A stretch of DNA of 64,000 nt from Marinobacter daqiaonensis (lineage in GTDB: Bacteria > Pseudomonadota > Gammaproteobacteria > Pseudomonadales > Oleiphilaceae): the NCBI RefSeq assembly GCF_900115285.1, contig NZ_FOYW01000001.1, forward strand, positions 2,577,272-2,641,271, in the 5' to 3' direction. Below, one piece after another: positions 55,200 through 63,860 of the stretch. Within the stretch, counting starts at the first letter, position 1; each line of letters opens with the position of its first letter. Made by a program: the position numbers and the translations under genes. A model generated the notes under the pieces. It was not told the DNA's origin and ran no database searches. It worked only from the letters and a program-made list of their open reading frames with translations.

Positions 55200-57905
55200 T
55201 CAGTGGGATACTCCCGGTGTTTGGTCCAGGCTATCGGGATGCCTGAAATGAATCCGGAAGGTGGCTCCTTCCCCCGGCCGGCTGTCCGCCACGATTACCG
55301 CGTCGTGGCGGTCGATGATCTTTCTGACAATCGCCAGACCGATACCGGTGCCGGCGTATTCGTGCTTGTTGTGCAGACGCTGGAAGGGCTGGAACATGCG
55401 GTCGGCGTACTTTGGCTCGAAGCCGATGCCATTGTCCTGGATAACCAGTGTCCAGCCCCGCACACTCACATCCTCAGGGTATATCACAATTCGCGGTCTC
55501 ACATCCGGTCTGGAAAACTTTATGGCGTTGCTCAGCAGGTTCTGCATGACCTGGCGCAGCTGGGAGGGGTCGCCGGCAATCTCTGGCAGGGGGCGGGCCT
55601 CCACCACCGCACGGCTGGCGGTGATTGCTGACTCCAGATCCTGCTGAACCCCCTCCAGGATGTCAGTCAGGTCGCAGCGGACGAAGGGCTGTGCCCGGGT
55701 GTTGATCCTGGAATAGGAGAGCAGGTCCATGATCAGCCCCTGCATTCGCTCGGCCGCGGAGCGCATCCGCCTGAGGTAGTCCTGTTCCCGTTCGTCAAAG
55801 TGATCAGGATTCCGCGTCAGGCGGTCGCTGAAGGCCTGTATCTTGCGCAGGGGTTCCTGCAGGTCATGGGATGCCACGAAGGCGAAGTCCTGGAGCTCAC
55901 TGTTACTCCGCTCCAGTTCCGCCAGAGTGGCCTTCAGCTCCCGTTCCGCCTCGACCCGCTCGTTGATGCTGCGGAAATACACCGCCAGGCCATCCTCCGA
56001 CGGATAGGCATTCGCCTCGGACCAGAGGTCCAGGGGCGCAAAATAGGCTTCGAAGGAGGCGGTCTCGCCGGTGTTCATGGCCTGTCGATACTGGCTTTCG
56101 AACTCCGTTCCGATTGCCTCCGGAAACACCTCCCAGAGACTTTCTCCGATTACTTCACCACGGGACTGCTGCAGCAGTTCCTCGCACTTCCGGTTCATGA
56201 AGGTGAAACGCCACTCCCGGTCGAGTGTGAAAAAGGCGTCAGTGATGCTCTCGAAAATGCGGGACTGGCGCTCCGCCAGCCGGCGGATCTGCTCACTGGC
56301 CTCTTTCCCCGCGGAAATGTCCTGAAAGGCCCCCTGCAGGCTGATGACCTCGCCCCGTTCGTCGCGGACTGCCCGGCCGATAAGCCTGACCCACCTGAGC
56401 CGGCCGGTGGCGGTCGTGATCCTGGCCTCCAGGTCAAAGGGCAGTCCCAGCACAATTGCCTGTCGAACCGCCTGTCTCACCACGGGCCGGTATTCCGGGG
56501 TATAGAATTGCAGCGCCTCGTTCATATCAGGAACCTGATCGGGGGCCATCTCATGGATATCGCAGACCGCGTCGGACCATACCGAGCGGCCGGAAGTGAC
56601 ATCCACCATCCATCCGCCAAGGCGACCGATCTGTTCGGCCATGCGAAGCAGCTGTTCATTGGCCCGTAATTCCTTCTGGACCTGAAGCTCGGCAGTGATG
56701 TCCCTTGCCGAACAGTAGATCAGCCGGTCCCGACTCATGGAAGCGTTCACCCGCAGCCAGCGCAGGCTGCCATCGCGATGGAAAAGCTGGATTTCCAGAT
56801 CGTATATGGTCTCTCCGTCAGCCAGCCGTTCGATGGCGTCCATGACCGTGTCATGCCAGGAGGGTTCTATCAGGTTCAGGTAGGGTATCTCCACCACCTC
56901 GGCCCGGGTGTAGCCCAGGGTTTTGAGAAAAGTCTTGTTCACCTCGACGAAACGGTTGCGTGCCGACACAATGCAGAATATTTCCGGAGTCAGGGAAAAG
57001 AACGCCTCCCGCTGGTGTGCCAGCTCCTCCGCTTTGAGCTCCGGGGTGATGTCGCGACCGACGCAGAACAGGGTGTCATCCTGGCTGGACAGGCGCGCCT
57101 TCCAGTTCAGGGTGACCACGTGGCCATCCTTATGGTAATAGCGGTTGCGGAACTGGGGAGTGCCGGGGCCCGTGTCCTGCCTGACCCCCTGTGCCGCCTG
57201 GACGCTCGGTTTCCGGTCCTCCTCCACCATGAATTCCAGCGCCCGGTGCCCGATCATCTCCTCCGGGCGATAGCCGAGTATGGGCTCGCAGGCCGGGCTC
57301 ACGAAACGGAACCGGCCCTCCTGGTCAATGGTGCACAGCAGGTCACTGCTGAAGGAGATGATGCGCTCGTTCGTTTCCCGCAACTCCTGCTCCCGCTGCA
57401 GGAGGCGGGCCAGGCGCCGGTTGCGTTCATCGCCCAGTACTCCGAACAGGCGGGTGATCATCATCAGCGTCGTCACCGCCAGCCCCCCGGCCAGTACCAG
57501 GGTTTCCGAGAGGTGATGGGTATGGGACGAAATCCCCATCGGCTCGGCCAGGAAAAGCAGGTCGCCGTGGCCATGACTGATGCGAAGCAGTTCCCAGATG
57601 AACACCGTCAGCACGGCTCCGGCCACGCCAACCCCGAGAACGGTCCGGAGCGGCGCGTCTCGCATGCAGCTGACGTGGGCCGACGGGGTCCGTGTGGGGC
57701 GGCTTTTTGCCAGGGTGGCCAGCAACAGCAGAAGGCCTCCCGTCAGGGCAATAACTCCTCCGGCGGGACTGTCTTCCTGTTCAGAGGCTTCTGCCAGGGC
57801 CCACAGGTAGCCGGCAGAAAGGACCAGGCCCAGTGCCACCAGGATCATGCCGGCAGCAAGCGCCAGGCAGAGCAGTGTCAGCTGGTGGTTGCGTGATTCA
57901 GTCAT
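55200..57905 (-). CDS. membrane histidine kinase with four PAS domains
   Basis: A 901-residue kinase. The N terminus has three to four membrane helices in about 200 residues (LTLLCLALAAGMILVALGLV). Four PAS domains follow, starting near DLLCTIDQEGRFRFVSPACE, IFCIVSARNRFVEVNKTFLK, IGRLGGWMVDVTSGRSVW and FFTLDREWRFTFMNRKCEEL. The kinase core has the phospho-His in FAFVASHDLQEPLRKIQAF, an N-box NLLSNAIKFSRPD and GTGIGLAIVRKI. No receiver is attached. ATG 57905 has AGGAG upstream and overlaps the end of the secretion-ATPase gene. Confidence 0.93.
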   Translation of the reverse strand: MTESRNHQLTLLCLALAAGMILVALGLVLSAGYLWALAEASEQEDSPAGGVIALTGGLLLLLATLAKSRPTRTPSAHVSCMRDAPLRTVLGVGVAGAVLTVFIWELLRISHGHGDLLFLAEPMGISSHTHHLSETLVLAGGLAVTTLMMITRLFGVLGDERNRRLARLLQREQELRETNERIISFSSDLLCTIDQEGRFRFVSPACEPILGYRPEEMIGHRALEFMVEEDRKPSVQAAQGVRQDTGPGTPQFRNRYYHKDGHVVTLNWKARLSSQDDTLFCVGRDITPELKAEELAHQREAFFSLTPEIFCIVSARNRFVEVNKTFLKTLGYTRAEVVEIPYLNLIEPSWHDTVMDAIERLADGETIYDLEIQLFHRDGSLRWLRVNASMSRDRLIYCSARDITAELQVQKELRANEQLLRMAEQIGRLGGWMVDVTSGRSVWSDAVCDIHEMAPDQVPDMNEALQFYTPEYRPVVRQAVRQAIVLGLPFDLEARITTATGRLRWVRLIGRAVRDERGEVISLQGAFQDISAGKEASEQIRRLAERQSRIFESITDAFFTLDREWRFTFMNRKCEELLQQSRGEVIGESLWEVFPEAIGTEFESQYRQAMNTGETASFEAYFAPLDLWSEANAYPSEDGLAVYFRSINERVEAERELKATLAELERSNSELQDFAFVASHDLQEPLRKIQAFSDRLTRNPDHFDEREQDYLRRMRSAAERMQGLIMDLLSYSRINTRAQPFVRCDLTDILEGVQQDLESAITASRAVVEARPLPEIAGDPSQLRQVMQNLLSNAIKFSRPDVRPRIVIYPEDVSVRGWTLVIQDNGIGFEPKYADRMFQPFQRLHNKHEYAGTGIGLAIVRKIIDRHDAVIVADSRPGEGATFRIHFRHPDSLDQTPGVSH

Positions 57906-60144
57906 GGAGCTCCTGCGGGCCCAACACCCTGAGAATCTCCTCCGCGCTGGTGTGTCCCGCCTCCAGTTTTTCAAGAGCATCATCCAGGAGCACCTTCATA
58001 CCCTGTTCCCGGGCAATGGACTCGATCTGCATGGCGCTTGCGCCCTCGGTTACCGCAATGCGCAGCTTCTCGTTCATGGTGAGGACTTCGTGCAGGGCCA
58101 CCCGTCCACGGTAGCCCTTGTGGCAGCGTTCGCAGCCCCTTCCCTGAAAATAGGACATATCCGGCTTACGGAATCGCGCGCCCAGCTGCTCCAGGACCTC
58201 TTTCGGTGGTTCGGTCTGCTCGCGGCAATGGGAACAGATACGGCGAACCAGGCGCTGAGCGATAATCGCTTCGAGGGCGGAAGCCAGGACAAAGGGCTTC
58301 AGGCCCAGGTCCAGCAGCCGGGCCACGGTGGCGGCGGCGGAGCTGGTGTGCAGGGTGGAGTAGACCAGGTGGCCGGTCATGGCGGCATGGAAGGCCACAT
58401 CCGCGGTTTCCGCATCGCGTATTTCCCCCAGGAGAATCACGTCCGGATCCTGGCGCAGGATGGCCCGCAGTACCGTGGCGAAATCCAGACCGATACGGTC
58501 CTTGACCGGGACCTGGCCGGCCATGTCGACGTGGAACTCCACCGGGTCTTCGATGGTGACGTAATTGCGTTCCGCAGTGGCGTTATGCTGCAGCAGGGCG
58601 TAGAGCGTTGTGGTCTTGCCGCTGCCGGTGGGTCCGGTGGCAAGGATAATCCCCTGGGGCTTGCCCACCACGTGCGTCAGCCGCTTGAGGTTGTGCTCGG
58701 ACAGCCCCAGCTCGGGAAGGGACTGGGCGGAAGATTGCCGTTCCAGAACCCGCATCACCACTTTTTCGCCGTTGATGGTGGGCAGGGTGGAGATGCGCAG
58801 GTCCACGATCCGCATGGGCGTCTTTACGGTAATCCGGCCATCCTGGGGCCGTCGCCTTTCGGTGATGTCCAGTTCGGCCATCACCTTGATGCGGGAGACC
58901 ACCGACATCAGCAGGCTGGTGGGAATGTGGATCTTGTCCTGCAACACCCCATCGATGCGGTAGCGCACCACCAGGGATTTGGTGCGGGGGTGAATGTGGA
59001 TATCGCTGGCGCCAAGGCGCAGTGCCTCCAGGATAATGCCGTTGACAAGGCGTATGGCGGGCGGCTCTTCGGAGCTCCCCAGCAGTTGCTCCAGGGATTC
59101 GCTATCCTCATCGTCCAGGACGATTTCAATGCCTTCATAGGGGTCGTCGGTTCCGACTTTCGTTGCCAGGTCGTCGATATTGTCAGCCTGTTCGCCGAAG
59201 ATCTCCCCGAGTTTCGATTGCATCTGATCCGCTTCAACGAGCAGCGGGTGGACGGTGTAGCCGGTCATGAAGCCCAGCTCGTCAATCAGGTTGATATCCA
59301 TGGGGTCCACCATGGCCAGCCGCAGGCGCTTGCCCTGGACCCGCAGCGGCAGGATCAGCTGGCGAATGCAGACCGACTGGGGAATCAGCGACAGCAGGCT
59401 GGGATCGGCCTGGAATTCCCTCAGGTCGATCTCCTCGAACATCAGCTCGTCCCGCAGCAGCTGGTGGACCTTTTTGAAGTCCACCCACTCATGCTTGAGC
59501 AGCTGACGCACCACGGGGGTCTTCTGGTTCTGCATTTCCCGGTGCAGCTGCTGAATCTGCTGGGCGTTCAGCCAGCCTTTCTTGTGGAGCATGATGGCCA
59601 GCTGGCTGCGGTTGGTGGCACCGAGCTTGGCGATGGTTTCCAGGTCCTTGCCCTGTTTCCTGTTCTGTTGCTCCAGCTGATGGGTCTTCTGGATCAGTTC
59701 ATACTGCTCAAGGGCCAGGGCGATGGTCAGGCGCAGGTCGTCGTCGTTCCAGGGCTTGAGGATGAAGCGGTAGACGGCGCCATCCTTGATGGAGCCCATT
59801 ACCGCATCGGTATTGGCGTGTCCCGTGAGCATGATACGGATGGTCCGGGGCCAGTGCTCCCGCACCGTGCGCAGCAGCTCGCTGCCATTCATGCCCGGCA
59901 TCATGAAGTCGGTCATGATCAATTCGACGGGTTGCTGCTCCAGGATTTTCAGGGCCTCCGCCGCGCTCTTGGCGAACAGCAGCTCGTAATTCTCGCGCAT
60001 GAAGACGCGCCGCAGGGACGCGAGGATATTGGGCTCGTCGTCCACCAGCAGAATCCGGTAGGGCTGGCGCTTTTGCGTCTCCTGCCCACGGGTGTCCTGG
60101 TCGTCCTGGTTGCCGGTGAAAAGCGCTGCGTATCGGTTTGCCAT
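57898..60144 (-). CDS. receiver domain fused to GspE/PilB-type secretion or pilus ATPase
   Basis: A 748-residue protein. Residues 28-150 are a receiver (ILLVDDEPNILASLRRVF, phospho-Asp in LIMTDFMMPGMNG, Lys in FILKPWNDDDL). Residues 155-330 are a GspE_N/MshEN-like domain (QLAIMLHKKGWLNAQQIQQL), and 370-748 a complete type II secretion/type IV pilus ATPase: Walker A GPTGSGKTTT, Walker B DPDVILLGEIRDAETAD, His-box region GHLVYSTLHTSSAAATV and a zinc tetracysteine (CSHC and CERC). It should be an assembly ATPase switched by phosphorylation. No pilin, inner-membrane platform or secretin gene is in the window. It sits between two kinases and close to the MglA-like GTPase. Confidence 0.9.
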   Translation of the reverse strand: MANRYAALFTGNQDDQDTRGQETQKRQPYRILLVDDEPNILASLRRVFMRENYELLFAKSAAEALKILEQQPVELIMTDFMMPGMNGSELLRTVREHWPRTIRIMLTGHANTDAVMGSIKDGAVYRFILKPWNDDDLRLTIALALEQYELIQKTHQLEQQNRKQGKDLETIAKLGATNRSQLAIMLHKKGWLNAQQIQQLHREMQNQKTPVVRQLLKHEWVDFKKVHQLLRDELMFEEIDLREFQADPSLLSLIPQSVCIRQLILPLRVQGKRLRLAMVDPMDINLIDELGFMTGYTVHPLLVEADQMQSKLGEIFGEQADNIDDLATKVGTDDPYEGIEIVLDDEDSESLEQLLGSSEEPPAIRLVNGIILEALRLGASDIHIHPRTKSLVVRYRIDGVLQDKIHIPTSLLMSVVSRIKVMAELDITERRRPQDGRITVKTPMRIVDLRISTLPTINGEKVVMRVLERQSSAQSLPELGLSEHNLKRLTHVVGKPQGIILATGPTGSGKTTTLYALLQHNATAERNYVTIEDPVEFHVDMAGQVPVKDRIGLDFATVLRAILRQDPDVILLGEIRDAETADVAFHAAMTGHLVYSTLHTSSAAATVARLLDLGLKPFVLASALEAIIAQRLVRRICSHCREQTEPPKEVLEQLGARFRKPDMSYFQGRGCERCHKGYRGRVALHEVLTMNEKLRIAVTEGASAMQIESIAREQGMKVLLDDALEKLEAGHTSAEEILRVLGPQELHD

Positions 60145-60158
60145 AGAAAGTCGGAAGC

Positions 60159-61301
60159 CTAGTGTTTCGACGGTAGTAACAGGGTGATCCGGGTGCCGGC
60201 ATTGAGGCGGCTTTCCAGCTTGATCAGTCCGTTGTGGGCGCGGACGGTATCCCTCGCCACGGTCAGGCCCAGGCCGGTTCCGGAGCCCACGGGCCGGCTG
60301 GTATAGAAGGGGTCGAAGACCTGGCCCCGGCTGGCTTCCGGAATGCCACAGCCATTGTCCTGGATGACCACGGCAATATTCCCGGAACTGTCGGTGGCGG
60401 TCTTGACGATGATCCGGCCCTCCTCGTCGATGGCCCGTACTGCGTTATCGAGTACATTGTAGAAGGCCTCGGACAGCCGGGCCGGGTTGCCCTGGATGTC
60501 AGGCAGTTCGCCCAGACGCTCGTCGATTGCCAGGTCGCGGTCACTGTAGCTGGTGCGCAAAAGGTGGATGGCGGCCTTCAGCAGGTCGTTGATCCGGCAA
60601 TGGGTGTACTCGGCGTGGTCGATGCTGGAGAAGGTCTTGAGGTCCGCCACGATGGTAGCTATGCGGCGGGCGCCGTCCTGTGACTCCGCCAGCAGGTCGC
60701 GGAAATCGTTCAGCAGATCCCGGGTGGCCTCATCACCCGGCAGCTTTTCCTCCAGCTCGTCCAGGTAGTCGCCGGCCACCTTCAGGTTGCTTTTCATAAA
60801 CCCGATGGGGTTGTTGATCTCATGGGCGATACCGGCGGCCAGCTGGCCCACGGACCGTGTCTTCGCGCTCTCATAGAGTTCCTGCTGGGCCTTCTGGATG
60901 GTCTCCACCTGTTCCTTTACCTTCTCCTGGAGCTGATCCGACAATGTCCGGTAGCGGGCCTCGGAGGCTTTGAGGGCTTCGTGCTTGCGCTGGAGTTCCT
61001 CATAACCGGCCTCGGTTGCGTCATGGTGGAGATTGGCCGCCAGCCGGTATTTCGCGACAAAAAGCAGGATGAAAGAGACCAGTTCCGCCGCCGCCCGCAG
61101 ATTTTTCTGGCTGCAGTCCCCGCTGAGCCAGGCTACCGTTTCCAGGTTGAATTCCACCGGTATGGCGTTTTCGTGCCTGGTCGTGGTGAGACTGACACGG
61201 CCCAGGCCCAGGGCTTCGAGGCTGGACTCCAGGCGGGAAACCTGTTGTGGCTGTAACAGGTCCGTGAGGGTGGGATCGTCCTCAAACTGGCGCATGGGCA
61301 T
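60159..61301 (-). CDS. cytoplasmic histidine kinase with coiled coil
   Basis: A 380-residue kinase with an N-terminal region of about 90 residues that I do not recognise, a long coiled coil (EELQRKHEALKASEARYRTL onward), and a HisKA domain with the phospho-His in AAGIAHEINNPIGFMKSNLK, followed by HATPase motifs DNAVRAIDEEG, QDNGCGIPEASRG and GSGTGLGLTVARD. No membrane helices. Its start overlaps the end of the GTPase gene by 20 bases, which is strong coupling, so GTPase and kinase probably act together. It is a candidate to phosphorylate the receivers encoded on either side. Confidence 0.88.
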   Translation of the reverse strand: MPMRQFEDDPTLTDLLQPQQVSRLESSLEALGLGRVSLTTTRHENAIPVEFNLETVAWLSGDCSQKNLRAAAELVSFILLFVAKYRLAANLHHDATEAGYEELQRKHEALKASEARYRTLSDQLQEKVKEQVETIQKAQQELYESAKTRSVGQLAAGIAHEINNPIGFMKSNLKVAGDYLDELEEKLPGDEATRDLLNDFRDLLAESQDGARRIATIVADLKTFSSIDHAEYTHCRINDLLKAAIHLLRTSYSDRDLAIDERLGELPDIQGNPARLSEAFYNVLDNAVRAIDEEGRIIVKTATDSSGNIAVVIQDNGCGIPEASRGQVFDPFYTSRPVGSGTGLGLTVARDTVRAHNGLIKLESRLNAGTRITLLLPSKH

Positions 61302-61950
61302 CTCCCGCGCTCAGCCGGTCCACGAAGGCGGCACGGTCGATGCCGTGGCGCTCCGCCAGCCGGAACTCGTTGTCCGCCACCGAATAAAGACGGTCCAGAA
61401 GAGCCCGGAAGGTATCCACCACACCCGTGCCGTTGATGGCGCTGGCCATCTGCAACGGTGACCAGGGCGTCGGTCCCCAGCGCTCCTGCAGAACGTCCTC
61501 GGCCACGATGTCCGCCATGTCCCGCTTGTTGAACTGGATGACCAGGGGCAGAGCTTCAATGTCCAGCCCCACTTTTTCCAGGTTCTCCTCCAGATTGCCG
61601 AACGCGATGGCGTTGTTGTCCTGCTGTGCGCTCAGGGAGTCCGCCACGAAAATGATACCGTCGGCACGGGACAGTACCGCCTTGCGGGTGCTGTCGTGCT
61701 GGACCTGGCCCGGTACCGTGTAAAGCTTCAGTCGCAGATCGAGGCCACTGCTGCCCCGCAGGCCAATGGGCAGCATGTCGAAGAACAGGGTGCGGTCGTC
61801 ACGGGTTTCAAGCACCATCAGTTCGCCCTTGCGCTCCGGCATCAGCAGGGTGTGCAGCTGCATGAGATTGGTGGTCTTGCCGCTCAGGGCGGGACCATAG
61901 AACACCACCTTCAGGTTCAGCCGGTTATCATCGGAACAGTAGTCAGCCAT
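61282..61950 (-). CDS. MglA-like small Ras-type GTPase
   Basis: A 222-residue GTPase. The P-loop GPALSGKTTNLMQLH is of the MglA type. The switch region reads LYTVPGQVQHDSTRKAVLSR, in which the usual DxxG is TVPG as in MglA proteins; IIFVADSLSAQQDNN follows, and the base-specifying QFNKRD is present. In Myxococcus xanthus MglA sets the cell pole at which type IV pili act, with receiver protein RomR and GAP MglB. No MglB/roadblock gene is visible here. It lies between a single receiver (eight-base gap) and a histidine kinase (overlap). Confidence 0.9.
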   Translation of the reverse strand: MADYCSDDNRLNLKVVFYGPALSGKTTNLMQLHTLLMPERKGELMVLETRDDRTLFFDMLPIGLRGSSGLDLRLKLYTVPGQVQHDSTRKAVLSRADGIIFVADSLSAQQDNNAIAFGNLEENLEKVGLDIEALPLVIQFNKRDMADIVAEDVLQERWGPTPWSPLQMASAINGTGVVDTFRALLDRLYSVADNEFRLAERHGIDRAAFVDRLSAGDAHAPV

Positions 61951-61958
61951 GGCGGTAC

Positions 61959-62486
61959 TCAGGCACTCTCGTCGATGATGATGGAGCCGTCGGCGTCACG
62001 GGCGACCCGGGTAATGCCGGGGTTCTCGGTTTCCAGGCGCATGAGCTCTTCCTCCCGAAGGCGCAGGAGGTCCTTCTGACGGTGGATCTCGGCCAGCAGT
62101 TCCCGGTTTTCCACCTTGACCCGGTACAGGTCCACCGCCGAGCGGATGGCCGCCTGGATCTCGTAGTCCTCCCAGGGCTTGGAGAGGAACCGGTAGATCT
62201 CTGCCCGGTTGATGGCGTTGATCATGGACTGCCGGTCCCCGTGGGCGCTGAGGATCAGGCGGATTGCGTCGGGCTGCCGCTGGCGGGCGAACTGCAAATA
62301 GGTGACGCCATCCATGCCGGGCATCTGGTAATCGGAGACGATGACGCCATAGCGGTGGGCCTGCAGGGCATCCAGAGCCTCCTCGGCACGGGTAAAGGTA
62401 TCTATTAACCAGTCTTCCTCCCGCAGCAGCCGCTTGAGGGCCGTCAGGATATTGGGTTCATCGTCCAGGAGCAGTATGCGAATCAT
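61959..62486 (-). CDS. single receiver with C-terminal coiled coil
   Basis: A 175-residue response regulator: LLLDDEPNILTALKRLL, phospho-Asp in VIVSDYQMPGMDGVTYLQF, and Lys in FLSKPWEDYEIQAAI, followed by a 40-residue helix (VENRELLAEIHRQKDLLRLR) and a short acidic tail. There is no DNA-binding or enzymatic output, so it probably acts by protein contact, for instance on the GTPase encoded next. ATGA overlap with the upstream gene. Confidence 0.9.
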   Translation of the reverse strand: MIRILLLDDEPNILTALKRLLREEDWLIDTFTRAEEALDALQAHRYGVIVSDYQMPGMDGVTYLQFARQRQPDAIRLILSAHGDRQSMINAINRAEIYRFLSKPWEDYEIQAAIRSAVDLYRVKVENRELLAEIHRQKDLLRLREEELMRLETENPGITRVARDADGSIIIDESA

Positions 62487-63841
62487 TGGATGCCGACCTC
62501 CATCAGTGGCTCTTCCGGTACCTCGGGGTCATGAATAAAGAGGATATAGCGGGTACCTTCCGGTTCTCCCCGCTCGAAGGCGATCAGCTTCTCGATCAGT
62601 GGTCGCGTCAGCTGTTTGCCCTCGTTGAGTAGCAGCATGCCGGAAGCGGCATGGAGGTCCCGCGCGAGGATCATCCCGGCCTTCAGCTGGCGGGTGTCTA
62701 CCGCAATCACGCCTTCTTCGGTGGGGGCCAGGTCTGGGGCGGTTCCTTCACAAAGTGCGACGAAGGCGCCGCACAGTGCCGGGTCATAGAGTCGGCCGGA
62801 CTGCCGTTCAACCAGCTTGAGGGCGTCATCCCGGGAAACCCTCCGGCTGATGATCAGTCCGGTCTGCAGTTCAATGAAATCCACCGCCATTCTCAGTATC
62901 CGTGATCCCAGGGGAATGGCATCGCCGGCCAGCTCGTCCGGAAATCCACGCCCGCTCCATCGTTCCTGGTGGTGGCGGATGATATGGGCCGCCTCCTGCA
63001 GGGGCTCCAGGGTCATCAGCAACTGTTCGCCGGCTTCCGGATACTGCCGGTAGGTCTTGGTCTGGGCCTTGGTGAGCTGGTCGGAAGGTGCCCGCAGCAT
63101 GTCATCGGACCAGCTCAACTTGCCCAGGTTATAGAGTGCGGACGCCATCTCCAGGTTGCGGGTAAGCTCGGCATCCAGCTCAAGGTGCTGGGCAAAGGCG
63201 CGGGCCACCGCGATGACGCGGCCATTGGTCTGCAGGTCCCGGGGCAGCCGCTGGTTGAGCAGCGACGAAAACACTTCGGTGGTGGTGACATAGCTGGTCC
63301 GCAATTCGCTGAGGGCGCGATCAAGCATGTCGGCGGTTTCCTTCAGCTCCGCCGTGCGGGACTCCACCTGCTGTTCCAGGTTTTCATTGAGGGCACGCAG
63401 TTGCCGGTTCTGCTTGCGGGAGAGTTTTTCCAGGGCCAGTCGCCTGCGCTCTGAGTACTGGAATGCCAGGGCCTGCCGCACGATGACCTTGAGTTCTTCG
63501 TCTTCCCAGGGTTTGCTGATGTAACGGTAGATCTGGCCGTCGTTGATGGCCTTGACGGTGGATTCCATGTCGGCGTAGCCGGTGAGCAGGATCCGGATCA
63601 CCCAGGGCCAGCGCCTGCGGATCAGGCTCAGCAGTGAAGGCCCGTCCATCCCCGGCATGCGGGCGTCGGAAATCACAAGGTCGATACGCTCGTTTTCCAG
63701 TATCCGGAGCGCCGCTTCGCCGGATTCCGCGGTGACCAGCTCGTAAGGCTCACGGCGCAGGAGTCGCTTGAGACTCCTCAGGATGTTCTCCTCGTCGTCC
63801 ACCAGCAGCAGCCGAAGGTTGTCAGGCAGCGTCGGGGTCAT
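62483..63841 (-). CDS. response regulator with degenerate HD-GYP output
   Basis: A 452-residue protein. The N-terminal receiver has LLLVDDEENILRSLKRLL, phospho-Asp in LVISDARMPGMDG and Lys in YISKPWEDEELKVI; a coiled coil (about 140-185) follows. The second half has the HD-GYP layout, but the HD motif reads ASALYNLGKLSW (YN for HD), the next metal His is Tyr (YRQYPEAGEQLL) and the GYP loop reads HHQERWSGRGFP. Phosphodiesterase activity is unlikely. ATG 63841 has GGAGGAGGCC upstream and lies 19 bases after the previous gene. Confidence 0.87.
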   Translation of the reverse strand: MTPTLPDNLRLLLVDDEENILRSLKRLLRREPYELVTAESGEAALRILENERIDLVISDARMPGMDGPSLLSLIRRRWPWVIRILLTGYADMESTVKAINDGQIYRYISKPWEDEELKVIVRQALAFQYSERRRLALEKLSRKQNRQLRALNENLEQQVESRTAELKETADMLDRALSELRTSYVTTTEVFSSLLNQRLPRDLQTNGRVIAVARAFAQHLELDAELTRNLEMASALYNLGKLSWSDDMLRAPSDQLTKAQTKTYRQYPEAGEQLLMTLEPLQEAAHIIRHHQERWSGRGFPDELAGDAIPLGSRILRMAVDFIELQTGLIISRRVSRDDALKLVERQSGRLYDPALCGAFVALCEGTAPDLAPTEEGVIAVDTRQLKAGMILARDLHAASGMLLLNEGKQLTRPLIEKLIAFERGEPEGTRYILFIHDPEVPEEPLMEVGIQ

Positions 63842-63860
63842 GGCCTCCTCCTGCATGATC

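Noticed and set aside
57847..60162. 771-codon open frame on the plus strand
   Set aside because: It is antisense to the receiver-ATPase gene, whose motifs are complete; the composition (many H, Q, G, V) is typical of a shadow frame.
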